From NCBI GenBank assembly GCA_030068075.1, contig CM057829.1:87039889-87103888 (forward strand): DNA of 64,000 nucleotides. The letters are read 5' to 3'. Below the pieces are notes generated by a model. That model ran no database searches and was not told the DNA's origin. It saw only the letters and a list, made by a program, of their open reading frames with translations. This document shows positions 1 through 10,850 of the stretch, piece by piece; the stretch's first letter is position 1, and every line of letters begins with the position of its first letter. A program made the translations under genes and the position numbers. Origin of the DNA: Paguma larvata. Lineage: Eukaryota > Chordata > Mammalia > Carnivora > Viverridae.

Positions 1-399
1 GCCATACTGAGATTCGGAGGTAAAGAAAAGGTATGCACTCTATTTTGTCCCACTGTCAGGTAAATTTATCTTTTCCAGCCAGTCGTCCTCTCAGTAAAAT
101 AACTTAATGAAAAAATAATGAACGAGTAAATAAATAAATAAATTTGAGGCAAAATACATACGTATCTGATGGCCTGTGAGATTCTGAGAGGTCTAGGTGG
201 CCTGGTCACTTCTCTAAACACTGCAGTGAAAATTATTTGAAAACTTGGCGTTGCTCTTAACTGACAGATATATTTTTATGATCATATTTTTAAAAAGAAA
301 AACTGACTCGTAATATCAAGTCATATTGGGTGTTTTCTATGCCGTGCTTTCTAAATAGCAAAACTTAGGCAAGTGCTCTTGTTTTTAAGCAGGCTGTCT
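1..399. other. Unique sequence, nothing recognised
   Basis: No repeat family, long open frame or RNA gene is seen. It contains a short run of taaataaataaata near 126. Confidence 0.5.
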
Positions 400-618
400 C
401 AAATGCCTCTCAACTTCGGCATTATTGACCTTTGGGGCCAGATAGTACTTTTGTTGTGAGACGCCATGTAAACACGTCAGGATGTTTAGCAGCATCCCTG
501 GATCCACCCTAATCATGCCGGGAACACCACCTTTCCCTCAATTGTTACGAAGATGTAACAGACATCCCCAAATGTCCCCTGGGAGGCCAAATAGCACCCC
601 CATTTGAAAAGTATTGCT
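400..618 (-). mobile_element. MER5A-type hAT-Charlie MITE
   Basis: The plus strand reads 'ctctcaacttcggcattatt' near 407, 'atgtttagcagcatccctgg' near 482 and 'aaatgtcccctggg' near 571. These are the hallmark segments of MER5A, a short non-autonomous hAT-family DNA transposon shared by placental mammals, here in inverse orientation. Length is close to full (about 220 bp). It has no coding capacity; it is a fossil with roughly 20 percent divergence by eye. Ends are approximate. Confidence 0.85.
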
Positions 619-648
619 TTAAAGCCTTAGCTGACAATAAGACATTCT

Positions 649-847
649 CTTTTCAGTTTATTAATTTATTTTGAAAGAGAGAATGGGAGGGAGAGATAGG
701 GAGGGGGGAGAGAAAGAGAACCCCAAGCAGGCTCCACACCATTAGCATGGAGCCCGACCCGGAGGTCCAACTCACAAACCTTGAGATCATGACTCAAGTA
801 AAAACCAAGAGTTGAACGCTCAACCAACTGAACCAACCAGGAACCCC
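649..847 (-). mobile_element. CAN SINE (SINEC_Fc-like), minus strand
   Basis: This is a tRNA-derived, Pol III-type SINE. Its head (Pol III A and B boxes) is at the right end ('ctcaaccaactgaaccaacc' as read on plus), a GA-rich middle corresponds to the CT-rich SINE body, and the tail is at the left end. A near-perfect target-site duplication brackets it: tgacaataagacattct at 632-648 and tgacagtaagacattct at 848-864 (one mismatch in 17). This supports retrotransposition by L1 machinery and fixes the ends. The head is quite diverged, so the copy is older than those further along the window. Confidence 0.92.
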
Positions 848-900
848 TGACAGTAAGACATTCTTAAAATAATGGCAGTCCATAATAAGATGGTAATGGA

Positions 901-1110
901 TGGGGCACCTGGGTGGCTCAGTCATTTGGGCATCCGACTTCAGCTCAGGTCATGATCTTATAGTCCACGAGTTTGAGCCCTGCATCTGTTTCTGTGCTGA
1001 CAGCTCAGAGCCTGGAGCCTGCTTCTGATTCTGTGTCTCCCTCTCTCTCTACCCCTCCCCCATTCATGCTCTGTCTCTGTCTCTCTCAAAAATAAAGTTA
1101 AAATTTTTTT
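901..1110 (+). mobile_element. CAN SINE (SINEC_Fc-like), plus strand
   Basis: Full-length element starting at ggggcacctgggtggctcag and including the feliform body word tgtgctgacagctcagagcc. It has a CT-rich stretch and an AATAAA-bearing tail. Imperfect target-site duplication: agatggtaatgga (888-900) and agatatagtaatga (1111-1124). It lies only 53 bp from the previous SINE, tail of neither facing the other. Confidence 0.93.
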
Positions 1111-1124
1111 AGATATAGTAATGA

Positions 1125-2639
1125 ACAATCATAAAAGGAGGCCACTGTTCATATATACCGTAATTTGGAAATTGGGAAGGGTTGGATGATTTTCTGCTCA
1201 GTTTTCTGATACTAACCAGTACTATCATCTATAGTATTTTCAAGTTTTCCCAGGGATGAAAAAGAAGTATTATGAGAAGCTGGGATGTTTTAACTTGAAG
1301 AGAATTGCTAAATTAACTGGAATATAAAAATAACAATAGTGATAATAGCAACAAGGATAATAATAGCAAGCACCCATTTAACCAATACAGTGCTAGGCAG
1401 TCTTATATTCATCTACTCATTGAGGTTATTTTACCATGAACAATTTCTCAAGGTAACAAGCCCAGATTACTCTGCTTCATCAATGCTTATTCTCTGCCCC
1501 CATGCTGGTTTGGTGACTAGAGGCCGTGTCACAAATGGGTTGGCACCCTTTCTCAAGGGTGTCTGTATCTGGGCTCCTGGATTAACACCAGGTGTTTAGT
1601 TGGGTACAATGACTTAAGTGGTTCCATTTTGAAAATGTGAAGATCAAGTTACTTAACCTGAGATACTAAATGCAAAGGAATTATTAAAGAAGCTGCAAGA
1701 ACTCCATGTATGTGACGGAGCAGTTAGTTTACACATGCATATCTCTAATTACAGGAGGTCCAGCATAGAATTTCCACTTTACTAGGTTGGATCAAATTTT
1801 TCCATGGAAGAAGACAGCCAATGGCATATTCTGTGCTGGTCTCACATGGTGTCTTCTCTGTGTCCCATACATAGCCTCTGCAGAACGGATGGCTCCTTTA
1901 ACTACCTTTATTGTACTTACTCTGGTTTAAAAAGGTTAAAAAGCAGGACATTTTCCTCAACTTCTTTGTAACTGCTACTAGGATTTATCTTCTATCTAGT
2001 TGAATGTTCTTATTATTTATTTATTTTATTTATAACTTTTTGTGTGTTGTATGTTCTTCTCCTATGCTGGTCTTCCTATGTTTTATAATTTCTGATTTGG
2101 GGTCACCCAACACACTTCTCATTCCATTTGTCTATCTGTCTCCCAAGATTCGACTTCCCTTTGAGCCTCTCCTCCTAAAGAGAAGTTCCTTGTCCTTTAA
2201 GAATCTGAGCCATATGATCTCAGAGTAAGTGAGCTCACAAGTCACTTTTAACTCTGATGGTTCTAAACCTACTACACAGCTATTGACCTTTCTGTTCTTA
2301 GAGTCACTGCAGGTCATACGTAGACTTCCTTCACATGTTCTTCTCCGTTGACCGTGAAATATGAGGTCTTTAAGACTACTCTCCTCTAGCTCTGTGCACC
2401 ACAGCTTTGGTTGGGAGTGAAGAGCTTCTGTCTAGAGCACTTTAGGAATGTTAACACCCAAGAAGTAAAAAAAAAATGAGTCCTCAGGGATGGCGATTCT
2501 ATTCTTTTCCCTCTTTTGAAAATTTACCTCTTCTCCCTCAATTGTAGGACAAAATAATAAACAGAATTTCTAAGAATAATATTCAAGAGCTGCAAATTGC
2601 CCCAATCATGTATAATCCCTTTTCTTGCATGTAAAATTC
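1125..2639. other. Mostly unique; weak MIR-like patch
   Basis: A patch at about 1330-1430 (ataatagcaagcacccattt, then cagtgctaggcag) resembles the 3' half of a MIR on the minus strand but is too diverged to be sure. A T/A-rich run (ttatttatttattttattta) begins near 2013. The open frames in this stretch have no domain that I recognise and no coding-like neighbours. Confidence 0.4.
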
Positions 2640-2652
2640 TCTACTACTTGTG

Positions 2653-2876
2653 GGGGTGCCTGGGTGGCTCAGTTGGTTAAGCAGCCGACTTCGGCTCAGG
2701 TCATGATCTCATGGTCTGTGAGTTCTAGCCCCGCGTCGGGCTCTGTGCTGGCGGCTCAGAGCCTGGAGCCTACTTCGGATTCTGTATCTCTCTCTCTCTG
2801 CCCTTCCCCTGCTCATACTCTGTCTCTATGTCTCTCAAAAATAAATAAACGTTAAAAAAAATTTAAAAAAATTTTT
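2653..2876 (+). mobile_element. CAN SINE (SINEC_Fc-like), plus strand
   Basis: Full-length copy with head gtgcctgggtggctcagttg. CpG-bearing words such as ccccgcgtcgggctc are retained, which suggests a fairly young insertion. The tail aataaataaacgtt is followed by A- and T-runs. A perfect 13-bp target-site duplication tctactacttgtg sits at 2640-2652 and 2877-2889. Confidence 0.96.
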
Positions 2877-2889
2877 TCTACTACTTGTG

Positions 2890-4290
2890 TCATATTGCGT
2901 GTGTTACTCTAGTAAAAAATATTTTGCCCATTCAAGATTCTTCCTGGCAGTGTATGTTAATTACCAGAATTGAAAGCTAACATGTTTTTTTCTACATACA
3001 AGAAAGATGGAAATCTATTCCCAAACTTACATAAATAAGACCTCATGACATTCCATTCAGAGGCCAGTGTCATGATTATATGCCAATCACTGTAACCAGA
3101 AATTTTATTATTTCTCTCATGGGATAACGTATATGAACTCGTGAATTCAGTGATACTCTTCAAGGCTGCAAAAATAAAGTGAGCCAGTGTCTTAAGTTGT
3201 TTTTCTTTTCTGAAATTAAATTCAGAATAAAAATGAAGCGATATGAAATTATACACACATTAGTGGGATTATAAAAATTTATATAAAATTACAAAATACT
3301 TAAAAAGAAGAAGTGTTCACAAAGTCAACCATCGCATTAAAATTCCTTTTTGCTGGGTTAGCTGAAAGACCATGAAAAAAATCCACCTGCCATTCAGTTT
3401 AATTTCTTGTGTTTAGAGCTCTACAGCATTCTGTGTAAAACTAATCAATAAAAAGGATTTATGAGACCTTGAAATAGAACAGTCGAAAGGAGGAAATTAT
3501 AGTCAGTTTTAGTTATTAAAGATTTTCACCACTAAATTTAGTATAAGGGAAACGTTATACATCTTTTTTAGCTGAAACAGGACATTTGTCAAATGCATGG
3601 ATTGGGGAGACAATTGTGCTTAGACCCACTGTAATGTGTCTTTATTTGTTGCTCACCATTTATTGTCGGCTGTAGTAAAGTAAGCCCAGACAGAAGGGAA
3701 ACAGGATTGGAAAAACCTACGTTAAAAAAAGACAAAACAAAAAAACCCCAAACAGACACAGTGAGCCATGACCTAAACACAAGAGAACAAAAGTATCTGT
3801 GAATACAGATCCAGTCCATATTAAATTGCTCTGACTCTATTTTTAAAAGAACGAGGGCTAGGAAACAAGGAAGCAAGGAGAGAAGTGATAAGGAGGAAAA
3901 TGAGGCAAAGTTCGCCATAATTTAAATAGCTTTTCGATTTTGTGGAATCAAAATTTAGCTTTGATCATACTCAGAGACCAAGTCGTTACCAATTTTCCTT
4001 TATTTTTGGTATCCTAATGTTTGCAGGATCACAAGCATTTCTGAAAACAGAGGTGCTCAGACTACTACATAACACTGTTGCTTTGTGACAATGAGTTTTG
4101 AGAGACCACCTCAAAGTGCTCTGACACTGCTTATACAGTCTGGAGACTTTTACTTAGATTCATTTCTTAGCAGGGTAATTTGAGAAAATTCAAGAATTTC
4201 ACTTTTGTTTGATGAAATAGAAATGACAGATGGAAAACTGCAATATTTTGAAAAGAAAAAAATGCAACGATGCACAGAGCGTACGATTGC
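2890..4290. other. Unique AT-rich sequence
   Basis: About 1.4 kb without a repeat that I can name. Open frames on the minus strand (2957-3256, 3589-3918) have no recognisable domain and low-complexity composition (leucine/serine-rich), so they are not called as genes. Confidence 0.45.
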
Positions 4291-4510
4291 CATAATAATA
4301 ATAGTACTTAGCATTTACACCGAGTTCTTCGTCTGCAAAGTACTTTGCAAACAACTAATTAAGCCTCATAACACTCCTGAAAGACAGGTAAGTATCATTA
4401 CTGCCATTCTACAGATGGGGAAAATGAGGCATGGAGGTTAAGTATCTTTGCCTAAGGCGACTGGAAATAAATGGCAACACCTGGACTAAAGTTTAGGGTC
4501 TCAGTCCTTC
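4291..4510 (-). mobile_element. MIR SINE, minus strand
   Basis: Reads as the inverse of the MIR consensus: ataataatagtacttagcat, then 'tttgcaa..aactaattaa', then the conserved core 'ctacagatggggaaaatgag' and 'ggttaagtatctttgcctaa'. About 220 bp, close to the whole 260-bp element, with typical old-mammal divergence. Confidence 0.85.
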
Positions 4511-5101
4511 CTGAATAAAAGGCCAGCCGACCAGCATTCTTTCAACCAAAACAAGGAGGCTTTTAGTGCTAAATGTTTCTCTTTTTGAAAAGATTAACAC
4601 ATCATTCAGTTAGCACTGATTTTCTTATAAATCGTAATACTTGCCTTCAGAAAACAATAGCCTGTTCCCGTTCCTTTATTTTCCTCATTTAGTCTTCTCT
4701 CACTGTCTTTACAATTATCCCCAAAGAATGCCTTTTGTGAATGACTAGGTGATGAGAGCCTTTAGAGTCAGTGTCACCTGGTGGCAAACATTGAGACTCC
4801 GGTTTCACTTTATATTAAAGTTACAAATCATATCGACGGGCTTCATTTCAAAATTATGACGACTTCTCATTTCTGATGGGTAATAATTGTTGGCAATTTC
4901 AAAATCCTACACTCTGTGAGGGAAAAAAATAAGTAGACTTTATTCTTTTCTACTAGTTAACGCTCTCCATAATTCCTCCATCCCCAAATTATTGTTCAAG
5001 ATATAGACTGTCACCAAAGAAACAATTCTCAGCATGAAAGCAATCGCCTAGTAGATTGCTTGTTTTTGAAGATATTGCGGCTGTTTACTTTTAGAAGTCA
5101 C
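4511..5101. other. Unique sequence
   Basis: No repeat or gene identified in this 0.6 kb stretch. Confidence 0.4.
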
Positions 5102-5213
5102 CTGGATTTTCATGAATATTCTGCAGAGCTGGAAGTGCATTATGGGAAACAGCAAAAACTTTTAGGACAAGGTTGCTTTTCTTTCTCTTTGTAGGATCAA
5201 CAGGGTCGTTAAC
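5102..5213 (-). other. Exon-like open segment beside LTR (speculative)
   Basis: On the minus strand a 112-nt segment is preceded by a pyrimidine-rich acceptor (ttttatttttcag, ending at 5214) and followed by a donor-like cag/gtgact (5101-5096). It reads open for 37 codons, including a basic KRKK patch, with no stop in the frame continuing in from the acceptor. The protein is not one that I recognise. The acceptor AG is formed at the junction between the 3' end of a solo LTR and its flank. Canonical-looking sites occur by chance, and no partner exon is visible, so this is only a candidate exonisation. Confidence 0.15.
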
Positions 5214-5214
5214 C

Positions 5215-5744
5215 TGAAAAATAAAAGTGCCAGTTATTTTACCAGCAGAAGAAGGCTTTATTGGGAAATAAAAGAGAATTACAATCCTGGACAAACAAGC
5301 CGGGACAAAACCATAGGGGAGTCCTCCACATTAAGGAGAGAACCACTGTCTTTAGAGCAAAGGCAGAAGTTGAAAAGACTGTTAGAAAGGAAAAGTCCAT
5401 TGGAGTAAACTGGGAGTTCAGAGTATGGTGGCTTTTCATTGGCTAACTTGGAACGGTCTCTCATTGGCTGAGCTATTGCCAGAGGGAAGGAAGTTCTTCC
5501 CCCTGCTGGGACAGTAGAGCAGTTATCCGCCAGTCAGCCAAATCCCTCTGGTCGTGGTGTTGGATTTGTAATCCAAGGAACATGGAGGAGCATGAAAGCT
5601 ACCCCTGTAGAAATTCCTGGCTCAAGTTTTTTTTATTTCCTCTCCTGACCCCATTTTAATGAGGTTTCCCTTTATTAATTTTTCAGTGATCCTCATGTTT
5701 TCATATATACATATTTGCACATTCCCAGCCCCTAAGATCTCACA
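5215..5744 (-). mobile_element. Solo LTR, ERV1 (gammaretrovirus-like) type
   Basis: Read on the minus strand it begins TGTGAGATC at 5744 and ends ACTTTTATTTTTCA at 5215, giving TG...CA ends 530 bp apart. It carries two inverted-CCAAT promoter words (attggct near 5440 and 5465 on plus) and an AATAAA polyadenylation signal (tttatt on plus at 5257-5262) placed as expected for the U3-R border. Flanking tetranucleotides are aacc (5211-5214) and tacc (5745-5748), a 4-bp duplication with one change, fitting ERV1 integration. There is no primer-binding site beside it, so it is a solo LTR left by recombination. It holds no viral coding sequence. The family name is not assigned. Confidence 0.72.
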
Positions 5745-6020
5745 TACCAACCAAGGGAACAGGATTTGACACAAGAGTGAGCAATGCACTAACACTGTGG
5801 GAGGTAAATGTATAATGAAGTCATATTCTGGTATCTGATAAATATGTCGAGGAAATCCGGAAAGGAATAGAGGTTAATTTTGTCTGCTTATGTACCGAAA
5901 ACAGTATTTGCCAAACTTCTGATTTGTGCATGTGACCATTATGTGAATAATTTGATTCTGAAAAATAACTCTTGTAAACTTGTTTTTTAGAGTCTCAACT
6001 ATGAAAATTTTCTAAATTTA
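5745..6020. other. Unique sequence
   Basis: Nothing recognised between the LTR and the L1 tail. Confidence 0.4.
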
Positions 6021-6130
6021 TAATGTAGGGATGGTGGCACAGCTCCATGAATACACTAAAAGCATAGAATTGAACAGTTAAAATTGCAGAGTTTATGTGA
6101 ACTACAGCTCAGTTAAGCGGTTTTAAAAAA
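6021..6130 (+). mobile_element. L1 3'-end fragment
   Basis: Matches the generic ancient-L1 tail: 'gatggtggcacagctccatg', then 'aatacactaaaagcatagaa', 'ttgaacagttaaaattgcag', and 'ttatgtgaactacagctcag' running into an A-rich end. This is a 5'-truncated copy of only about 110 bp. Confidence 0.7.
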
Positions 6131-7412
6131 ATTGCCAAGCCTCTCCACATCCTCCCTTTCAATGGTGGTCCTTAGCTTCCAAGAACAATGCTCTATCAAT
6201 TTAGAACATACTCTTCAGAGCAGTTTTAAAGGATTTTTTTTTCTCGCTTTGTGTTGACGCCAGGAGCCATTTGGGTGCCCAGCTAGGGCCCATTCTCCAC
6301 ACTTATCCTACCCAATGGGAACACTGTTGAGAAAAATACCGCTGTGATACCAAATCAACCGGGATGAGTTTTGTACCCACTAAAAGTGAAACTATCTCCT
6401 ATTCAAAGGAAACTACAGTTTATGAGGAAGAGAGATTAATTTCTCTGCCCTTGCAGTTATGCAAAAGATTCAATGCCATCACTGTTACAATTTGACACCC
6501 GCCACCCTAGAGTTCAAGGTTCCACCTTGATTCTTTTTGGTTAGCTGGGTCCTTTGTCTGTAGAAGACAACAATGGGCAGGGACTATGACTTCAATGATC
6601 TGTAATTCCCACAGGAAATAATATCATGCATATATTGAATATTTACTAAATAAATCTGTTAAAGATTGGATTAATTGGTGATTAAATGGAGTTGCTATTT
6701 TCATCATTTCTATTTTCTCTTTGCTTTCCCACTTCTCTTTACCAATACTCTGTGAAAACATACTTATAATGACAATAGAATATTCTAGAAAGTGAATGTA
6801 TCATGATTTATCCAATCATTTCTTTATTAGCATCTAGTTGGAGGTGTGTAAAAAAAGTAAAATGGTGATTCCTACTTTTTACTAACATACACAGTATCTT
6901 CTGAAATAACCTCATTTATAGGTCTTGTTCCAACTCTGATATTATTTCATTGTTAATCTATGTTAAAGCTTTATTATATTAAAGTATGTAAATTTTTCTA
7001 GTCCTCTTTCTGCTGGTTGCCAAAAGCCCATAGTGAGTTTGACCAATTATCATACCATGTCCAAATGTGTGAGAGTTTTCCTCACCCTCAACCTTAGGCA
7101 TTTTTGCTTTTATTTCTTTCAAATAAATAAAATAATTCATTTCAAGTACATTTCATAGTGTCCCATAAATAATGAGGCATTACACATAATGATATTACTA
7201 TATATTTTGTTACTAGTAACAATATAGATGCTTGTCCAGGTACTAGGAAAATAATGGTATCTGTCTTAAATTTGTCTTTCTTTCATTATCAGTAAGTTGA
7301 AAAATGTCGTATCTTTATTGATCATTTTTATTTCTTCCATGAATTTTCTTATCTTATTATCTCTTTTATTTATTTATATTAAAATCTTATATAAAGACAT
7401 AAAAATCTTACA
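6131..7412. other. Unique, AT-rich towards the right
   Basis: No gene or named repeat. The right part (7360-7412) has short duplicated words (atcttatataaagacat and atcttacataaagattt) just before the next SINE. Confidence 0.4.
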
Positions 7413-7423
7413 TAAAGATTTTT

Positions 7424-7608
7424 AATCTTTATTTATTTTTAAGAGAGAGAGAGAGAGAGCACACTTCGGGGAGGAACAGAGAGAGAGAGAGAGAGAGAGA
7501 CAGAATCCAAGCAGGCTCCACGCTGTAAGCACAGAGCCCAATGGCTCACAAACTGTGAGTTCATGACCTGAGCCAAAGTCAGACACTTAACTGACGCCCC
7601 AGGGTGCT
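7424..7608 (-). mobile_element. CAN SINE, minus strand, with expanded GA tract
   Basis: The tail, at the left, is followed by two GA-repeat runs (about 7443-7460 and 7478-7501), which are expansions of the SINE's CT-rich block. The head at the right is internally short: the segment between 'agcccaatggctcacaaact' and the head has lost bases. A possible duplication is ataaagattttt (7413-7424) and atctagattttt (7615-7626). Confidence 0.85.
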
Positions 7609-7626
7609 TCTCTTTTTATCTAGATT

Positions 7627-8268
7627 TTTAAGTGTTTTAAATGTAGTAATAATATTAATTTGTCATTTTGTGTTAAATATTTTCAATGATTTTTATTCCT
7701 TGAGTTTTTTTATTTAAAATTTTCAAATCATTAATATAAAATACATTGATCTTTTAAAAATTATTATGTCCTCCACTATTTTTATATTTAGAATAGATTT
7801 GCCCAAATTTTAATCTTTGCAACACTCCATCTTTGAACAGTGTTGTTAAATAAATAAAATTATACAGCCTAATAAGTTTGGAGAAAATGAAAAGGTATAA
7901 ACGTAAGTGGTTTTCTTTCATGTTTCCCATGCTTTTAGGATGTTAATCTGCATTGCATTTCCAGTGAGGGAAGAAAGTGTACCACATTTATTCTACATAT
8001 TTGGCCGCAGCCCTCTTCGTTCATAGACCATGCCATACCACTCCTGCAGTTCGGAACACACTACAGGTGACCCTATGTAGAAATTATTTGCCTGTCCCCA
8101 AATTATTTTTAAAAAGTTAAAATATACTTTCCTTTAGTTTTTAAGGGCCTCAGTATTTAGTTGCTTAACTTTTTCCCCCCATAAGATGTTATTTAGTATA
8201 TGTTGTAGGTTGGGACTCTTTCTTTTTCTACCCAATAGTCAGTTTTCCCCAGACACCTTTGGTTAAAA
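7627..8268. other. Unique AT-rich sequence
   Basis: No feature recognised. Confidence 0.4.
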
Positions 8269-8281
8269 AATCTACAGTCTT

Positions 8282-8494
8282 GGGGCGCCTGGGTGGCTCA
8301 GTCGGTTAAGTGGGGGACTTCAGCTCAGGTCATGATTTCATGGTTTGTGAGTTCGAGCCCCACGTCGGGCTCTGTGCTGACAGCTCAGAGCCTGGAGCCT
8401 CCTTCGGATTCTGTGTCTCCCTCTCTCTCTGCCCCTCCCCTGCTTGCACTCTGTCTCTCTCTCAAAAATAAATAAACATTAAAAAAATTTTTTT
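8282..8494 (+). mobile_element. CAN SINE (SINEC_Fc-like), plus strand
   Basis: Full-length, well-preserved head ggcgcctgggtggctcagtc and body. The tail aataaataaacatt is followed by A7 and T7. The target-site duplication is aatctacagtctt (8269-8281) and aatccgcagtctt (8495-8507), two changes in 13. Confidence 0.95.
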
Positions 8495-8507
8495 AATCCG
8501 CAGTCTT

Positions 8508-9396
8508 TTAATCATCCGTTTATGATGCATTCTCTTTTTTGCCATGATATAATTCTTACGTACCTACTTAGTGTGTTGAAGTACTATCTGTTCTATTAAT
8601 CCGACTGTACTTTCATGAACCAGAACCACATATTGTTTTAGCATAACAATAAGTTTAAATATCTCTTTTAACATATTTAAATATGTGATTTATTTTCCCC
8701 ATAATGTTCATAGATACCTTTACCTTCCATTCTTCCAAATAAACATTAGAATTATTGTAGCACGATCCTGAATAGCATTATATGAATCCTATAATTATTT
8801 TAAAAAATCCAGTGTTCCACTGTAGGGATACAGTTTTAGTTCCTATTTTATTGAAGTTATTATTTATAATGCTGGGAAAGTATCTTAATACTCCTTATAT
8901 AGATTACGTGCATTTCTTAATAAGATATTACTATTATGTGAATAGTACCTTTTCTCATTATGTGCTCTAATTGGTTATTGCTGCTATACGGAAAAACTAT
9001 CAACTTTTGCCATTTAATTTGTATCCAATCACTGTAATGAACTTTAATATTAATCCTCAGAATTTTGTAGATGGTTCCCTTGAGTTTTTCTATTTAAATA
9101 GTCATATTGTCTGCAAATAATAGCATAAACTTGCCTTCTCTTATTTCAATGTTATGTTTTATTGTCTTGGCAAGGAAGTCTATGTCTGTGTTAATTAGTA
9201 AGGGTAATAGCAAGCATTCTTGATTTTAATTAAACATCATACTGGTTTTTAAAGATAATTTAAAAAATATATTAATGAACATTTTATTCCTAATTTTGTA
9301 GGAATTAATTTTTAAAAATCAGAAATGAGCGTTGAATACAATGGAAAGCATTTTATCAATAAGTAAGAGCAAAACAAATCTCTAACATTTATTTTA
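8508..9396. other. AT-rich sequence, possible old L1 remnant
   Basis: Words such as 'cctattttattgaagttatt' (8840s), 'gttattgctgctatacg' (8976) and 'gtcatattgtctgcaaataa' (9102) are reminiscent of inverse L1 ORF2 sequence, but divergence is too high for a firm call. No gene is seen. Confidence 0.35.
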
Positions 9397-9397
9397 T

Positions 9398-9602
9398 TTT
9401 TTTAATGTTTATTTATTTTTGAGAGAGAGAGACAGAGCGTGAGCAGGGGAGGGGCAGAGAGAGAGGGAGACACAGACTCTGAAGTAGGCTCCAGGCTCTG
9501 AGCTGTCAACCCAGAACCTGACGCAGAGCTTGAACCCACAAACCATGAGATCACGACCTGAGACAAAGTCGGACACTTAACAGACTGAGCCATCCAGGTG
9601 TC
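9398..9602 (-). mobile_element. CAN SINE (SINEC_Fc-like), minus strand
   Basis: Tail ttaatgtttatttatttttg at the left, GA-rich block, and head ending at ccatccaggtgtcc. Full length. No convincing target-site duplication was found by eye, so the ends are set by the element itself. Confidence 0.93.
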
Positions 9603-9623
9603 CTTCTCAGATTTCTTTTTGTA

Positions 9624-9806
9624 TGTATCTATCTATGTATCTATGTATCTGTCTATTTGTTTATACACACACATGCACACACACACATGCGCGCGCACAC
9701 ACACACACACACACACACATATATTGGGTTATAAATTAAGATATTTATACATATAGTTGTATATGTCATATATACAGCCCCACACACCCACGCACACACA
9801 CACACA
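9624..9806. repeat. Compound microsatellite cluster: TATC and CA
   Basis: Variant (TATC/TATG) units at 9625-9655 are followed by an interrupted (CA)n at 9665-9719 with a GCGCGC core near 9690, an AT-rich spacer and a second CA tract at 9779-9806. The cluster lies directly after the head of a SINE. Confidence 0.95.
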
Positions 9807-10454
9807 TCTATGTCTACTGTTACTAAAAAGACTGGCTTTTCTGAACTAAATTCTCTCTAGTAGAGAATTTAGATAATTCTCTCTGAAGCAGTTTCCTAGA
9901 GGTTGCGTCTTAGTTCTTAATCCTGAGATTCCACATAACTTTCTTATGTGGTTTCAGATTTCTATAATAAATCATTTTCAGATTCTCCTTGGGCCTCAAG
10001 ATAATATTCTATTTACCTTTGGTTTTTTTTATTAGACCTTGTCTTAATGTTATTTTTGTTTTTTCCTCCTTCCAGTGATTAAATCACAGTCATCTAGAGT
10101 TAGTGTTTGCTACCAGACAAGGTATCAATTTCCTTCAAAGCTGTTCATGGTCTACCACGTGCTAACAGTATTGCCTTTTTATATCTCTGTATATGAAAGA
10201 GTTCTTAACATCTAGGTTTTCAGCCATACATCAGTGTCTAATAAAACCTTATCTGATTTGGTTCTTCTGGACTGAAAGGGAACCATTTTCCAACTCCTAG
10301 AGATAAAGGACAAGGGAATTCTATACTGTACTACTTTAGAAGCTTCTGCCTATAGACCATTCGTGGTTCTACACCTGCAGGATGATGTTTTCTAAGATAT
10401 AACTCTCTCTATTCAACCCTGATCCATCTACATAGTTGATAAATTGGAACTGAG
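9807..10454. other. Unique sequence with a perfect hairpin
   Basis: It contains an 11-bp perfect inverted repeat ctaaattctct (9846-9856) and agagaatttag (9862-9872) around a 5-nt loop. No other feature was recognised. Confidence 0.45.
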
Positions 10455-10850
10455 TTCTACATATGGATGTATCTAGGCTTACAAAGTGGAGTTGGTCTGA
10501 GACAGAAGAACCAATGTTCGAGGACCGGAGAGAGGCCTCAGGACCTAAAGGTGGCCCCCAGCTCACAGCCAGTAAAAGAAAAAAAAAAAAATACAAGATC
10601 TGCCACCATCAAAAATTGGATTTTGCCAACAACCTGAATGCCCTGGAAGGAGACTCTCCCCCAGAACCTCCAGATAAGAGTCCCAACCTGCCAACACCTT
10701 GGTTTTGGTCCTGGGAGACTCTCAGCAGAAAACCAGCTCAGCCACCCTCTGCTACAACTTCTGACCTACCAAAACTGAAAGATACCAAATTTGTGCCGAT
10801 GAAAGCTGGTAAGTTTGTGGTGTCAGGCCCATACTGCTGTCTGGCAGGTT
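10455..10850 (+). mobile_element. MLT1-type LTR (ERVL-MaLR)
   Basis: The stretch matches the distal part of an MLT1-group LTR: ttgccaacaacctgaatg (10623), cccagaacctccagataaga (10661), ccaacaccttggttttggtc (10691), cttctgacctaccaaaactg (10759) and, at the end, an eroded 'gataataaatttgtgttg...ctaagtttgtgg'. A 162-codon open frame (10463-10951) runs through it only by chance. The donor-like gtaagt near 10810 is the mutated 'gctaagtttgtgg' of the LTR. The left boundary is uncertain. Confidence 0.7.

Noticed and set aside
649..847. tRNA-like A and B boxes in many places
   Set aside because: They belong to SINE heads; no cloverleaf with intact acceptor stem was found, so no tRNA gene is called.
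2625..2855. Repeated short frames beginning MAQSVK or similar (also at 8293, 9593, 14819, 49405 and 59765)
   Set aside because: They are the same reading frame of the CAN SINE head and body, seen once per copy; not genes.
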